A stretch of DNA of 64,000 nt from Candidozyma auris. Lineage: Eukaryota; Ascomycota; Pichiomycetes; Serinales; Metschnikowiaceae. Below, piece after piece: positions 1 through 9,271 of the stretch; within the stretch, counting starts at the first letter, position 1; each line of letters opens with the position of its first letter. The translations under genes and the position numbers were made by a program. Below the pieces are notes generated by a model, which saw only the letters and a list, made by a program, of their open reading frames with translations, had not been told where the DNA came from and searched no databases. The stretch lies in assembly GCF_003013715.1 (NCBI RefSeq), contig NC_072814.1, positions 1-64,000 of the forward strand. The letters are read 5' to 3'.

Positions 1-506
1 ACGAGCACACCAAGATCGTGACCATCACCTCTTGTGATGACCACAAGTGCGTTGAGACCTTGTCCACCGTGACTAAGGCCCCAGCTCCAAAGACCACCAC
101 CGTCACCGCCGAGCCTGAGTGCATCACCGTCACCGAGTGCATCGAGGAGGAGTGCAAGACCTACGCTGTGTCCACCACCCAGATCACTACCACGGTTGAC
201 AAGGTTGAGACCGTCTACGTTTCCACATGCACCGACGAGATCCACGTCGAGACCTCCACCAGCGTTTCCGGTACCAAGACCATCGAGATGACCGTCACAT
301 TGACTGTCCCAAGAAAGTCTGAGGCTGCCAAGAGCTCTGCCGCCGTCAAGACTTCCCCAACCTCTGTTGCTGCTGTTGCCACCTCGCCAGCTCCAGCTCC
401 ATCCAAGGCTGCTCCATCTGTGAGCACTTTCGAGGGTGCTGCTGTTGCCGCCAAGCCAGTCAGCTTTGGTGTTGCTGCTGTGTTGATGGCGTTGCCATTC
501 TTCTAA
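1..506 (+). CDS. GPI-anchored cell-wall protein, C-terminal part
   Basis: The reading frame is open to the left edge, so the N-terminus and signal peptide lie outside the window. About 167 residues are visible. They are Thr/Ser/Val-rich with six cysteines in CxxxxC-type spacings (TITSC...C, TECIEEEC, STC), as in Candida and Saccharomyces wall adhesins and mannoproteins. A Ser/Ala/Pro linker follows. The protein ends in a small-residue stretch and a hydrophobic tail (GVAAVLMALPFF), the form of a GPI attachment signal. The frequent GCC, ACC and TCC codons suggest high expression. The family cannot be narrowed from this fragment; a Pga-, Iff- or Fig2-like protein is possible. Confidence 0.75.
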   Translation, partial: EHTKIVTITSCDDHKCVETLSTVTKAPAPKTTTVTAEPECITVTECIEEECKTYAVSTTQITTTVDKVETVYVSTCTDEIHVETSTSVSGTKTIEMTVTLTVPRKSEAAKSSAAVKTSPTSVAAVATSPAPAPSKAAPSVSTFEGAAVAAKPVSFGVAAVLMALPFF

Positions 507-948
507 GTTAGCTGCTTCTGACTATGTCTTTCGTTAACTACTACTTTTTGGATTTTACGTTTTTCGACTAATGAACTAGGCCATTCTCAGCCTGCAAGTT
601 TTGGATACCCCCTTCTTACTGTAAAAATCTACGATAGTTCGATCGATCTGTTCACTTTAGTAGATCCACATCTCAACTTTGCAGGTGCGCAAAACCTCCC
701 ACCCTCGATCCCATAACCACCAGCGCCTGCACAGCATCAAGCACCTAACCTAATCATTGTACAGTGCTTCCTACACTTTGATATCTCTACCTTCTCTCTA
801 TCGCCCACCGATGTCACATTCAGCCGCGCTAGTCCGTTAACACCAGTGCGCACCGTTTTTATCTTGCATCGCCATAGGCTGTGATAGGTAGCGAAAATTG
901 TAGATACCACAAAACCAACTTTTTCTCTTTTTCTTCTCTTTAGCTCAG
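507..948. other. Intergenic region between wall-protein gene and transporter
   Basis: No gene or RNA is recognised. It holds the 3' region of the GPI protein and the promoter and leader of the NCS1 transporter, with a pyrimidine-rich stretch just before the transporter ATG (about 921-942). Confidence 0.5.
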
Positions 949-2574
949 ATGCCAAAGTGGCGCCGTCTCCTTGGGCGCTGTGAGGTTTCCTCAAGAGAGA
1001 ACGAGGAGATCTCCTTCTTGGTGAACCCAGATTTGAAGCCTGTACCCGAGGATCACCGAACGTGGGGGGTGTTCTCCTTCTTCGGCTACTGGGGCGTGCC
1101 CAACGCTACCATCTGGACATGGAGCACGGGAGGCGCCTTGGCTGCCGTTGGGTTGAAGGTTCCTCATATCATGGGCGCCATCACCATCGCTAACGTTTTG
1201 ATCATTGTCTACACTTGCTTGAACTCTTTCCCAGGCACCAAATACCACATTGGGTACCCGCTTTCGCAGAGAATGCTTTTTGGCATCAGAGGCTCTTTTC
1301 TCGGGATTATCATCAGAATCGTGCTCTCGATAGTATTCTACGGGGTGCAGCTGTGGCTCGGTGGGATCCTGGTATCGCTCATTATCTCTGGGCTCAGCAA
1401 GCAGTTCTTGGATATGCCTGCGGTGTTCCCCGAGAGCGCCCAGATGAAGCTTCGAGATTTTATTGGCTTTGTCATTTTTCTGATCGTGCAAGCGTGCTTC
1501 TTGTGCATGAAGCCTGAGCTGTTCAACTTATTGTTAATTTCGTCTTGCGGCATCTCCCTAGTTTGTTTTGTGGCCATCATGGCTCTTTGCATTACACGCA
1601 ACGGAGGCTCCGTGGGCATCATCAACCAAGATGTCGACCTTGTAAGCGATAGTCTTGGATGGGCTTGGCTCTACGCTATGTCGATTTGGTACGGGGCTAT
1701 CTCGCCTGAGGTACTCAACCACAATGACTTCTCGCGATTTGCAACATCGCCAAAGAAAATGTGCTTTGGCGTGGCGTCTGCAATCTTGCTCACTGGAACG
1801 TTCGTGCCGTTAGCTGGTCTTATCTGTGCTGCGTCCACTCTCCAAACATATGATAAAATGTTCTGGTTGCCCACCACCATTTGTCTACGGTGGCTACATA
1901 TCGAATACTCTGCTGCCAATAGGGCTATGGCCATCATATTCGGACTTGCTTTTGCTCTTTCACAGTTATCCTTCAACATTGTTGCCAATGGTATCGCTGG
2001 TGGGATGGAGATGGCGGGCCTTCTCCCCAGATACATCAATATCCGTCGAGGTGCCTACATCACCGCCTTAGTTTCTTGGGCAGTGCAGCCGTGGAAGTTT
2101 TTCTGGAGCTCCTCTACATTCCTTGATGTCATGAGCTCGTTTGGAGTCATCACGACGCCCTTGATAGCGCTTCAGATCGCAGACTTCCTTGTTGTTCGTC
2201 GTTCCAACATTTGGTTGGAAGACCTTTATACTGCCGATAGGAAGGCAGCATTTTATTTCACTAAAGGCGTTAACATTAGAGCTGTTGTCGTTTACATTGT
2301 CAGTGTGGTACCTAGCTTACCAGGACTCATCAGCGTGGAATCGAATGCTGACAAAAAAACATTGCAAGGGTTGGTCAACCTATACTATGGCAACATAATC
2401 TTTGCATTCATCATCCCGTTTGCCTTATATCTTATCGTGTGCTGGATATGGCCCCCACAAAAGCTGCTGGCTGTCGAAAAGGAAGAAAACGAGGACGACA
2501 CCTCAGATCTCGAAGTGGTGAACATCCACACCGAGCAGTGTTCACTGAAAGGAGCAAGCAGCCCTTTCAATTAG
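949..2574 (+). CDS. NCS1-family transporter, Thi7/Nrt1-like (thiamine or nicotinamide riboside permease)
   Basis: A 541-residue multi-pass plasma-membrane permease of the nucleobase:cation symporter-1 family. The N-terminus has the SFLxNPDLxP and TWGxxSxFxYWGV motifs, followed by FGIIIRI and SIVxYGxxxWxGG and later the SSSTFLxVMSSFGV segment. These match the Thi7/Thi72/Nrt1 branch better than Fur4/Dal4/Fui1 or Fcy2. About 12 hydrophobic segments are visible, with an acidic cytosolic tail. The ATG chosen gives an N-terminus that aligns with Thi7. The substrate is an inference from subfamily resemblance: thiamine, nicotinamide riboside or a pyrimidine/nucleoside are all possible. Confidence 0.8.
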   Translation: MPKWRRLLGRCEVSSRENEEISFLVNPDLKPVPEDHRTWGVFSFFGYWGVPNATIWTWSTGGALAAVGLKVPHIMGAITIANVLIIVYTCLNSFPGTKYHIGYPLSQRMLFGIRGSFLGIIIRIVLSIVFYGVQLWLGGILVSLIISGLSKQFLDMPAVFPESAQMKLRDFIGFVIFLIVQACFLCMKPELFNLLLISSCGISLVCFVAIMALCITRNGGSVGIINQDVDLVSDSLGWAWLYAMSIWYGAISPEVLNHNDFSRFATSPKKMCFGVASAILLTGTFVPLAGLICAASTLQTYDKMFWLPTTICLRWLHIEYSAANRAMAIIFGLAFALSQLSFNIVANGIAGGMEMAGLLPRYINIRRGAYITALVSWAVQPWKFFWSSSTFLDVMSSFGVITTPLIALQIADFLVVRRSNIWLEDLYTADRKAAFYFTKGVNIRAVVVYIVSVVPSLPGLISVESNADKKTLQGLVNLYYGNIIFAFIIPFALYLIVCWIWPPQKLLAVEKEENEDDTSDLEVVNIHTEQCSLKGASSPFN

Positions 2575-3118
2575 CGACAATTACTTCTCAACTTAGAAAT
2601 TCATACACTTATAGACGAGTTACGAAACATGTACTGTGGAAGAAAATTGAAGACAGTCAATTCTTCAATTTTTTTTTCTGTTTGTATCATAGACAACATT
2701 CTGTTGAAACCAGTAAAACTATACCATTATAGAAATCAACATTCAATCAGCTTCACGTATTAGAGACACTTACCCTATAGAGATGGGTGACAAGCTTGTA
2801 CATGGTGCTCAAATAGCCTCAAATAGACTCGAAATCGGCTATTTCAGCTCATCATATATCAATAAAGCAATGGCTCTATTTGTAATGTACCTCGAGGTCT
2901 ATTTATGACTCATATTCCTCATTTCCATTTTTTCAACGACTACTTGACATTCAGTTTACTCGATACAGAAGCAAAATTGGTTATTTTCAAGAACAGATCG
3001 TATAAGTAGAGTGCTTAAATAGGATTTGTTAAAAAAATCGTTATAATAATGAAATCAAGTTTGGTTTTACATTTAAGTTATTGAACTATACTCAAATGGA
3101 ACTGCATCTTCATAAACA
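2575..3118. other. AT-rich intergenic region upstream of tRNA-Asp
   Basis: No coding sequence is supported. It is AT-rich with short repeated words around 2805-2850. Decayed transposon sequence near the tRNA is possible, but I cannot define ends. Confidence 0.4.
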
Positions 3119-3190
3119 TCCGAGATAGTTTAGTGGCTAGAATTACCGCTTGTCGCGTGGTAGACCGGGGTTCAATTCCCCGTCTCGGAG
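3119..3190 (+). tRNA. tRNA-Asp (GUC)
   Basis: A 72-nt cloverleaf without intron. Acceptor strands TCCGAGA and TCTCGGA pair perfectly, with discriminator G. The D-arm contains AGTTTAGTGG, the anticodon loop reads CTTGTCGC (GUC), and the T-arm is GGGGTTCAATTCCCC. It matches the usual yeast tRNA-Asp almost throughout. Confidence 0.97.
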
Positions 3191-3192
3191 TC

Positions 3193-3202
3193 TTTTTTTT
3201 TT
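3193..3202 (+). terminator. Pol III terminator of tRNA-Asp
   Basis: A run of ten T residues begins two bases after the tRNA 3' end. Confidence 0.85.
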
Positions 3203-3284
3203 GCTTCAAATGTCTATTGCAAATTAATTCTTAACTACATTGCTGCCATGTCATAATATGATGTTTCTTTCTAACCTAAATACC

Positions 3285-5684
3285 CTAAGACTTCATGAGC
3301 TTCTTTCCTTTGTTTAGGAAACGGCGTCCAAATCCTGCAGTGGAGTCCATCTTATCCTTAACCATGGACACCTTGTCTCGTATTCTCGTGGTGCTGAGGG
3401 CCATGGATGTATGTCTTCTTATGTCTGTATGCGTAGCATTCTGGTAAGCCTCTTCAGCAAGCTTACCAATGTGAATGTTTGATGAGACCTCCGCCTTCTG
3501 CAACGTTTCCAGAAGCCAATACCTTAAACCAGTATCATACTCAAATTCTAGTTGTTTTGCCCTCTTAAAAGCCTCGATTCTGTCGATTGGTTGAGAAGGA
3601 CTTGTGAGGTCCTTCCATTTGAAGACAGGATACTTTTGATTGGCTGGTTTGCTGACACCAAAAGACGAAGAGCTTGCCATCCGCTTCGACTTCGCCCTTT
3701 CAGGACCCTGTGACAATTCACTTTCACTCTTGGACTCGAGTGAGCCAAGTGATTTGTATTTTTCCTTATTAGTTGAGTCTTCAGGGAACTGCTCAACAGA
3801 ACCTGGTAAAGTCAACTTTTCCTCCTTGAACACTGATCCATTGGAGCTTCTGTCCTTCATTACCGAAGGTAACGAAATGTCTCCCTCGGATTTAGTGTGC
3901 TCTAGGCTATGCATACTACGATCATCAGAGGTTTCATCTTCGTCTCTCATGACCTCAGCGTCTGACGTATCCTCATGAATGCTGGGTAGTGCCACCGTTT
4001 CTGGCACTGACAAAGTACTTGAATTGGTGAAAGACTCTGCGTAACCCAGGGAGGAACGTGCACCAACAAATCTTTCGTAGTTTTCTTTTCCGTTGTAGGC
4101 ACTGACGTTCATTTGCGACTCATTGTCATTATCATTCACAAATTGGTCTCTGTACATGCTGGTGTTCGGTTTCCAGTTACCCATATTGAACGTTGACGTA
4201 GTCATGGTCGAATCTCTGCGCAGAACATCACCACCTGGAATTTTTGGTAATTGTGGTGGCTGCATTTGTAAGTGTGAGAAGTCTGTGGAAAGATGCTTCG
4301 TAGAAATAGACTCCGGCGAAAGCACAGGAGCAACGCCTATTTGCAAAGGATTATTAGGATCGTACAAGGTCCTGCTTGTCTGCTTGGGCGTCGAAGGAGT
4401 ATCAACCGGGTTTTCATCAGCTGCTTCACTTTTGTCAGATTGTACAATTATGTTGGGTGAATGAGGAGGTGCCTTCTTCACTGATCGAGTGTGACCCTGT
4501 AGTTGAGAGACATACAGTTCATGTGCTTTTTGTACTTCTTCTTGCTTTTCAGGGCTGACCTCTGCAAGCATGTTAGAGGTATCAGGTGCCGATGCTGAAA
4601 ACGACTGGTCCTCGAAGTTCGGAAGAGACATGTCGTGGATTGATGTGAGAGACGGTAAATTCGCCTCTCTCTCTTCGTCCTCGCCATCATTCTCGGTCGA
4701 TGGAAGTGGAGGAACTTCCTTTTCCACTCTATCCCTCTGCAATGACGATGTACTGGTAGCGTAAGTATTCAGTCGTTCCATTTGCAGAAGGTCGTTGATA
4801 AGGGAGTCCAAAGCATCGGTCTTGATGTGCTTTCTTCCCGTAGGTAATTCTGCCGACGGATTGACATGTAATGGAGAATGAGGCTTCTCATCGTCCTCCT
4901 GCTGATTGTCTACTTGGAGCGTGCTAGACGTCTCCCTCGCCAGCTCACCGAAATGGAGCGAATCTGAATCGTCAGAGGAGTCATCGTTGTTGAGGTTCAT
5001 GTTGTCCACCGAAAGCACCAAAGCTGGCGAAGCCTCCTGTTTTTGCGCCTCAGTGCCTTCAAGGTTAGGGTCCTCCTCGATCTCCTTCAAGCTGTCTTCA
5101 TGACGGCTTGCCACATTAAGTGTTTCAGGTTCCCTTTGGATCGAGTCAGCATCGGAAAGATAGCTGTGTTCCGACAACGGAGTTTCTGGCGTGTGATGAG
5201 AAAAATTCGACTGGGAAAATGTTGGGGTAGGCGGGATGAATTCGTCCCTAGCTGGCGCAGGGTGAACTGCCTGCTGAGCAACAACTCTGGAAGGCGCCTG
5301 CTGCTGATCTTGAGGTTCTCTGTCGGGACTTTCAGGAACATACGATACTTCCTCGTCACTCGAGTTATCCTCCACTCTTTCGTCCTTTCTTTCGTCTTTC
5401 AGATCTTGACTGAAAGACCCGCCTTGAGAGATCGCCAGCGGAGGCTGACTGAACGCTCTTTCCGAGTCTTCGTCATCATCAAAGTTTCTGTTGTCGATTG
5501 AAAGCACCAAGTTGGATGGTCCTGACGCTCTTCGTTCAGAGGTCATTCTCAGTGGAGGCTCCTCGGCCACCTCTTGGTCGTAGACATCGTAGTTGTCGTA
5601 GTCGTCGCCCCATTGGTCACCGTACGAGGGAACGTCTGCCTTGACCCAGCGGGTAGACCTGTGCCTCTCGAAATTGTCGGCCAT
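3285..5684 (-). CDS. Large disordered protein of unknown function (possibly Fyv8-like)
   Basis: About 799 residues from the ATG at 5682-5684. In-frame sequence upstream of it looks like leader. The N-terminus (RSTRWVKADVPSYGDQWGDD) is a short aromatic/acidic motif seen at the start of several fungal disordered scaffold proteins. The middle is Ser/Glu/Asp-rich with many SP and TP sites and no globular domain. The C-terminal ~110 residues are ordered: a RIEAFKRAKQLEFEYDTGLRYWL segment, then a basic helical tail ending GKKLMKS. The TGLxxWL-type C-terminus recalls yeast Fyv8, but this is weak. It may be a cortical or cytoskeletal adaptor. Confidence 0.6.
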   Translation of the reverse strand: MADNFERHRSTRWVKADVPSYGDQWGDDYDNYDVYDQEVAEEPPLRMTSERRASGPSNLVLSIDNRNFDDDEDSERAFSQPPLAISQGGSFSQDLKDERKDERVEDNSSDEEVSYVPESPDREPQDQQQAPSRVVAQQAVHPAPARDEFIPPTPTFSQSNFSHHTPETPLSEHSYLSDADSIQREPETLNVASRHEDSLKEIEEDPNLEGTEAQKQEASPALVLSVDNMNLNNDDSSDDSDSLHFGELARETSSTLQVDNQQEDDEKPHSPLHVNPSAELPTGRKHIKTDALDSLINDLLQMERLNTYATSTSSLQRDRVEKEVPPLPSTENDGEDEEREANLPSLTSIHDMSLPNFEDQSFSASAPDTSNMLAEVSPEKQEEVQKAHELYVSQLQGHTRSVKKAPPHSPNIIVQSDKSEAADENPVDTPSTPKQTSRTLYDPNNPLQIGVAPVLSPESISTKHLSTDFSHLQMQPPQLPKIPGGDVLRRDSTMTTSTFNMGNWKPNTSMYRDQFVNDNDNESQMNVSAYNGKENYERFVGARSSLGYAESFTNSSTLSVPETVALPSIHEDTSDAEVMRDEDETSDDRSMHSLEHTKSEGDISLPSVMKDRSSNGSVFKEEKLTLPGSVEQFPEDSTNKEKYKSLGSLESKSESELSQGPERAKSKRMASSSSFGVSKPANQKYPVFKWKDLTSPSQPIDRIEAFKRAKQLEFEYDTGLRYWLLETLQKAEVSSNIHIGKLAEEAYQNATHTDIRRHTSMALSTTRIRDKVSMVKDKMDSTAGFGRRFLNKGKKLMKS

Positions 5685-6019
5685 GTTCTGGGGGGTAAGG
5701 GATTGGGGGTTAGTGTTGAAGATGTAGTTATTGTGAGAAAGGGCTATGTAGTGCAGATTCGCGTGCACTAGCGAGAAGAGACCCACATACAGCTACTGAC
5801 ATGAATATAGGTAGAGACTATGATAAAATATGAGTTTACTGAGTATTTAAAATGGAGTATAAATTGAACTAATTGTTGAAAGACTGATATAGCTTGTAGT
5901 GCTAGTGGTGTTTCCAAAAGTTGTGTCTTGTGACGTCATGGTATGGGCCACACGCATAGTCTGCCCTTAGCAGACAGCCTGCTGGAACAGACAATTGGCT
6001 GACACTCTGCTAAGGCCGC
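5685..6019. other. Intergenic region between the disordered-protein gene and MCA1
   Basis: Both neighbours are on the minus strand, so this is the promoter of the disordered-protein gene plus the 3' region of MCA1. It contains one perfect CRE palindrome (separate entry). Confidence 0.5.
5931..5938. promoter_or_regulatory. CRE/ATF-type palindrome TGACGTCA
   Basis: Perfect 8-bp TGACGTCA about 250 bp upstream of the minus-strand ATG at 5684. bZIP factors of the Sko1, Aca1/Cst6 (Rca1) class bind this sequence in yeasts. Function here is inferred from position only. Confidence 0.45.
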
Positions 6020-7318
6020 CTACATGATAAACCTCAAGTTCATATCCTGAGGATGCGAGCAACTCAACTGAGGCTTCTGTGAGTATTTGGCAGAGAGGAG
6101 GTTTCTCATCTCGTTCAAAAGGGAAAGGTACGAGTGGTTGTTGCTCTGCTTCAACACTGAGATGAAGGCCCAACTCATGGCACCCGTATTCTGACCAGCC
6201 TCTTTGGCGTCCGCCGATGTCTGATCGTCCTTACATCCAGACATGGAGATAACATCGGCGGCTGACATTTTGCTTTGGATGATGGCATCTCTGTTGACGC
6301 TTCTGGCGTTGGTGACCTTCTTGAAAATGCCGCTCACAGCAGAAATGGCCCCGCCAATGTCTCCTCGCTCGTAATCCATGAATGCTTTGAAAGCGCCCGT
6401 TCCAGCGTCCTTCCACACGTTTGGCTCCTTCACTACACCTTTCGTAGAGTACACAAAGGGCAAGTCCAACGCGGTACCAGAGTGACAGCAGTCAAACAAG
6501 GCCGTCAAACGGCATCCCTGTGGCAATGGCTTCACCATCAAGTCGTGCATTGTGTCGTCCACAAGAGGGCCAGCTCTTTCGAAGTCAAGAGGGTATATGC
6601 ACGAGTCAAAGCCGTCTTCCTCGTCGCCATTCTCATCAGGAACCAAACCTCCGTGAGAGGAAATGTGGAAGAAGTAAGAATCGTTAGGTCTGGCGTCTTT
6701 GACAAGCCATTGCATGGCCCTGATGATATTTTCTCTAGTGGGAATTCTCGCCAATTCTCGCTGATCATCGGTCAAGATCACCATATCATCGTACGAATAA
6801 CCAAAGTACTCGTTCAAAAAACGGCTCATGTTCTTGACATCGTTGATACACCCACGCAATTCGTTCTTGGTGCCGTAGTAATTGATACCTATCAAGAGCG
6901 CTTTTCTTTTACCCGAACAGTTTGAGTACTGGAAAGTCATGTTCGAATTGTGCCCGAAACTTTGTGGGGCCAGAGGAGGAGGGCCGGAAATGGCACCGTT
7001 GTTTCCCTCAAACGATTGACCTCCATGCTGTCTGGTGAAGTTGCCCATCTGCTCGTGCATTCTCGATTGAGCCTGCTGATACTGCTGCTGCTGCTGATAG
7101 AAATCCGGGGAGTTGAGATTGCCTCCTCCCTGTTGGTAGTTCCGTGGAGGTGGTCCAGATGGAGGTCCCCATTGGCCTGGAGGAGGGCCAGGGGGAGCAC
7201 CGTACTGGCCAGGTGGGGGACCTTGAGGAGGACCATAGTTATTGTAGCCTTGCTGGTTGTAACCTTGCTGGCCCTGGTAGTTGTTGTACGTTCTGCCTTG
7301 GTTGGAGCCTGGAAACAT
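6020..7318 (-). CDS. MCA1: Metacaspase Mca1/Yca1 (type I, prion-like N-terminus)
   Basis: Ca2+-dependent, Arg/Lys-specific cysteine peptidase implicated in yeast cell death and protein quality control. The protein has 432 residues, the same length as S. cerevisiae Mca1, and starts at the ATG 7316-7318 (MFPGSNQ). Residues 1-130 are a Gln/Gly/Pro/Tyr-rich prodomain. The p20/p10 caspase fold follows, from RKALLIGINYYGT to SHPQDMNLRFIM. The catalytic His222 and Cys278 are present, but their motifs differ from the family: the His is in HISSHGG rather than HYSGHGG, and the Cys is in DCCHSG rather than DSCHSG. The usual EEDGxDxVIYP segment reads EEDGFDSCIYP. Activity may be altered; see findings. 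Confidence 0.93.
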   Translation of the reverse strand: MFPGSNQGRTYNNYQGQQGYNQQGYNNYGPPQGPPPGQYGAPPGPPPGQWGPPSGPPPRNYQQGGGNLNSPDFYQQQQQYQQAQSRMHEQMGNFTRQHGGQSFEGNNGAISGPPPLAPQSFGHNSNMTFQYSNCSGKRKALLIGINYYGTKNELRGCINDVKNMSRFLNEYFGYSYDDMVILTDDQRELARIPTRENIIRAMQWLVKDARPNDSYFFHISSHGGLVPDENGDEEDGFDSCIYPLDFERAGPLVDDTMHDLMVKPLPQGCRLTALFDCCHSGTALDLPFVYSTKGVVKEPNVWKDAGTGAFKAFMDYERGDIGGAISAVSGIFKKVTNARSVNRDAIIQSKMSAADVISMSGCKDDQTSADAKEAGQNTGAMSWAFISVLKQSNNHSYLSLLNEMRNLLSAKYSQKPQLSCSHPQDMNLRFIM

Positions 7319-7765
7319 GGGTAGGTGGTAACTTGACAATTGTTGTATAGAAGGAACAATGTATGGAAGCTTGTGCCTGGTTTCTCTGCAGGTGCCGACC
7401 ACACGGAAACGGTCAGGCAAAAACTTCCTACCATTGGACAATACCTGGATATCAAGAAGCAAGGTGACAGCTTACTCGACTTTGTTGATTGCTGAGTTCA
7501 GAACGATGAAGTAGAATCTGGTCAATTTTGGTGTCAAGTTTGGATACCCTTGGGGTAGAATTGACTGCGAAATAGGAGAGGCTAGTACTACGCAGTGGTT
7601 GCTCGGTAAGAAATAGTCAATTGTCAAACCAAAAGCATTTCCTTCAAAATCCCGGAAATTTTCACATAAACTGCTTGAATCTTGGAGAGTTATTCCCCCA
7701 ATTACTACAACATGTGCCTACCGTGTGCCAAATCGAACCGTTTAAATACTAAGTAGCCGTGTCAT
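7319..7765. other. Intergenic region between MCA1 and SPS19
   Basis: Both genes are on the minus strand. It holds the MCA1 promoter and the SPS19 3' region. I see no further gene or strong motif. Confidence 0.5.
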
Positions 7766-8635
7766 CTACAACTTTGGGTTGTCGATACTGTTCTGCTGCT
7801 TGATCACAGAAGGGTAAAAGTCACCGGCAAACGAGCCAAGGTGCCAGAAACCACCGTCGACAACCTGGATGGTACCAGTGACGTAAGATGCAGCTGGCGA
7901 GAACAAGTAGACAGTGGCTTCAGCAATGTCTTTCGTGGTACCCCATCTGGCCAAAGGAACCTTGTTTTGGCCCTCCTCCGAGCCCGACTGCACCAATCTG
8001 TCGAAACCTTCGGTGCCGGCGATAGCGCCAGGAGCAATACAGTTGGATCTGATGCCCAAGGGCCCGAGCTCAACAGCCAAGGCGTTCGACAAGGCGTCGA
8101 TACCGGCCTTGGCCGCACCCACATGCGACTGGAAGGGCACACCGTAGTAGTGCAAGGTCGCCGACACGAAAAGAATCACACCCTTGTTCTTCTTGAGCTC
8201 ACTGAAAGTGGCCTTAATGGTGTTGTACGAGCCCAACAAGTCAATCAGCACCACAGACTTGAAGGCGTTGGCAGACAAGTGGTTGAAGTCAGAGAGGAAG
8301 TTTCCCGCAGCACCAGCAATGACAAAGTCGATCTTACCCAACTCGTCAACAGTCTTCTTAGCCGCAGCAGCCAACTGCTCCACTTCTCTCACGTCGACCT
8401 TACCAATGCCAATCACTTTGGCACCTGGTCTCAACGCCTGGATCTCGGCAGCAGCCTTCTCGGTTTTCTCTGGGTTTCTGCCAATGATGGCAGCGTTGGC
8501 ACCCAAAAGCACAAGCGCCTCAACTTGCACTCTACAGATGGTGCCGGCACCACCAGTGACAAATGCAACTTTACCTTTAAAGAGGTCTGGTTTCCACACG
8601 GAGTTTTTAACAAAAGACTGGTCCAAGGTGCTCAT
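7766..8635 (-). CDS. SPS19: Peroxisomal 2,4-dienoyl-CoA reductase
   Basis: 289-residue short-chain dehydrogenase that reduces 2,4-dienoyl-CoA with NADPH during beta-oxidation of unsaturated fatty acids. The Rossmann motif is VTGGAGTICRVQ, the form typical of Sps19/DECR2 rather than the general TGxxxGIG. The core has SATLHYYGVPFQSHVGAAKAG, with the family-specific substitution of the usual YxxxK, and then NCIAPGAI. The C-terminus is NPKL; PKL is a non-canonical but acceptable PTS1, fitting peroxisomal import. The ATG at 8633-8635 places the first residues as in yeast Sps19. A CCTCGG box lies upstream. PEX14 is elsewhere in the same window. Confidence 0.92.
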   Translation of the reverse strand: MSTLDQSFVKNSVWKPDLFKGKVAFVTGGAGTICRVQVEALVLLGANAAIIGRNPEKTEKAAAEIQALRPGAKVIGIGKVDVREVEQLAAAAKKTVDELGKIDFVIAGAAGNFLSDFNHLSANAFKSVVLIDLLGSYNTIKATFSELKKNKGVILFVSATLHYYGVPFQSHVGAAKAGIDALSNALAVELGPLGIRSNCIAPGAIAGTEGFDRLVQSGSEEGQNKVPLARWGTTKDIAEATVYLFSPAASYVTGTIQVVDGGFWHLGSFAGDFYPSVIKQQNSIDNPKL

Positions 8636-9271
8636 GTTGAAGAAATTAAAAATTGGTCTTGTTGGAAAAGTCAAGTAAAGTAGCGAGGATCCCTGGGAAC
8701 TATATACTAGAATTTCGCGTATGGAGATAATGTGGTTTTTTTTTTTGCGGGGTACCGAGGAACCAAAATTATCCGAGTATCGTCGCACAAGATGAAACGG
8801 CTACCGAGTAATTCGGGGTCTATAGAATGTAATTCTAAAATCAGAATTCTGATGGCAAATGTGCTTGAGTGCTTGCTTCTTTTAGAATCTGCTCTGGATA
8901 CCTTAACTACGTAATAACTGACCCGTAGAACTCCGACCACGTGAAAGTGACATCGATAACAGGGTCTCTAAATGTGCCAGTTAACACCTGGAGCTAAAAC
9001 CGCTGCAGTTAGAGCCGGTATTCGAGACAATGGCGAGCATAGCAAAGCAGTCAAATGAAACGATCTTCTTTTTACATTTTTCCCTTTCTTTCCGGAGAGG
9101 AGCTCACAAGCTTCCTTCGGTAACCGAACTGTCTGTAGGCCCGGCGCACTTATGTCGAGACCACATATCAACCATTCTGGCAATACTTGAAGCATGATCT
9201 CATCTTGCGCTATACGCTGCCGTGATGCCTTAACAGCTCCAATCATCGTAGTCTATGCTTCCTCACAATAA
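8636..9271. other. SPS19 promoter and HLJ1 3' region
   Basis: 636 bp without a supported gene. Open frames here (for example 8968-9246 on the minus strand) lack recognisable domains. It contains a poly-T stretch near 8736-8746 and the CCTCGG element listed separately. Confidence 0.5.
8755..8760 (-). promoter_or_regulatory. CCTCGG element (Ctf1/FarA-type fatty-acid response site)
   Basis: CCTCGG on the minus strand (CCGAGG on plus), 120 bp upstream of the SPS19 ATG. In Candida and filamentous ascomycetes this hexamer is the core site of the Ctf1/FarA/FarB zinc-cluster activators of beta-oxidation genes. No full S. cerevisiae oleate response element was found. A single hexamer can occur by chance, so this rests on the target gene being appropriate. 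Confidence 0.4.

Noticed and set aside
7841..8683. Plus-strand open frame (280 codons) antisense to SPS19
   Set aside because: Same codon-bias effect opposite a well-identified reductase. No family resemblance.
8968..9246. Minus-strand 92-codon frame between SPS19 and HLJ1
   Set aside because: No domain, no evident promoter and mixed codon use. Likely chance.
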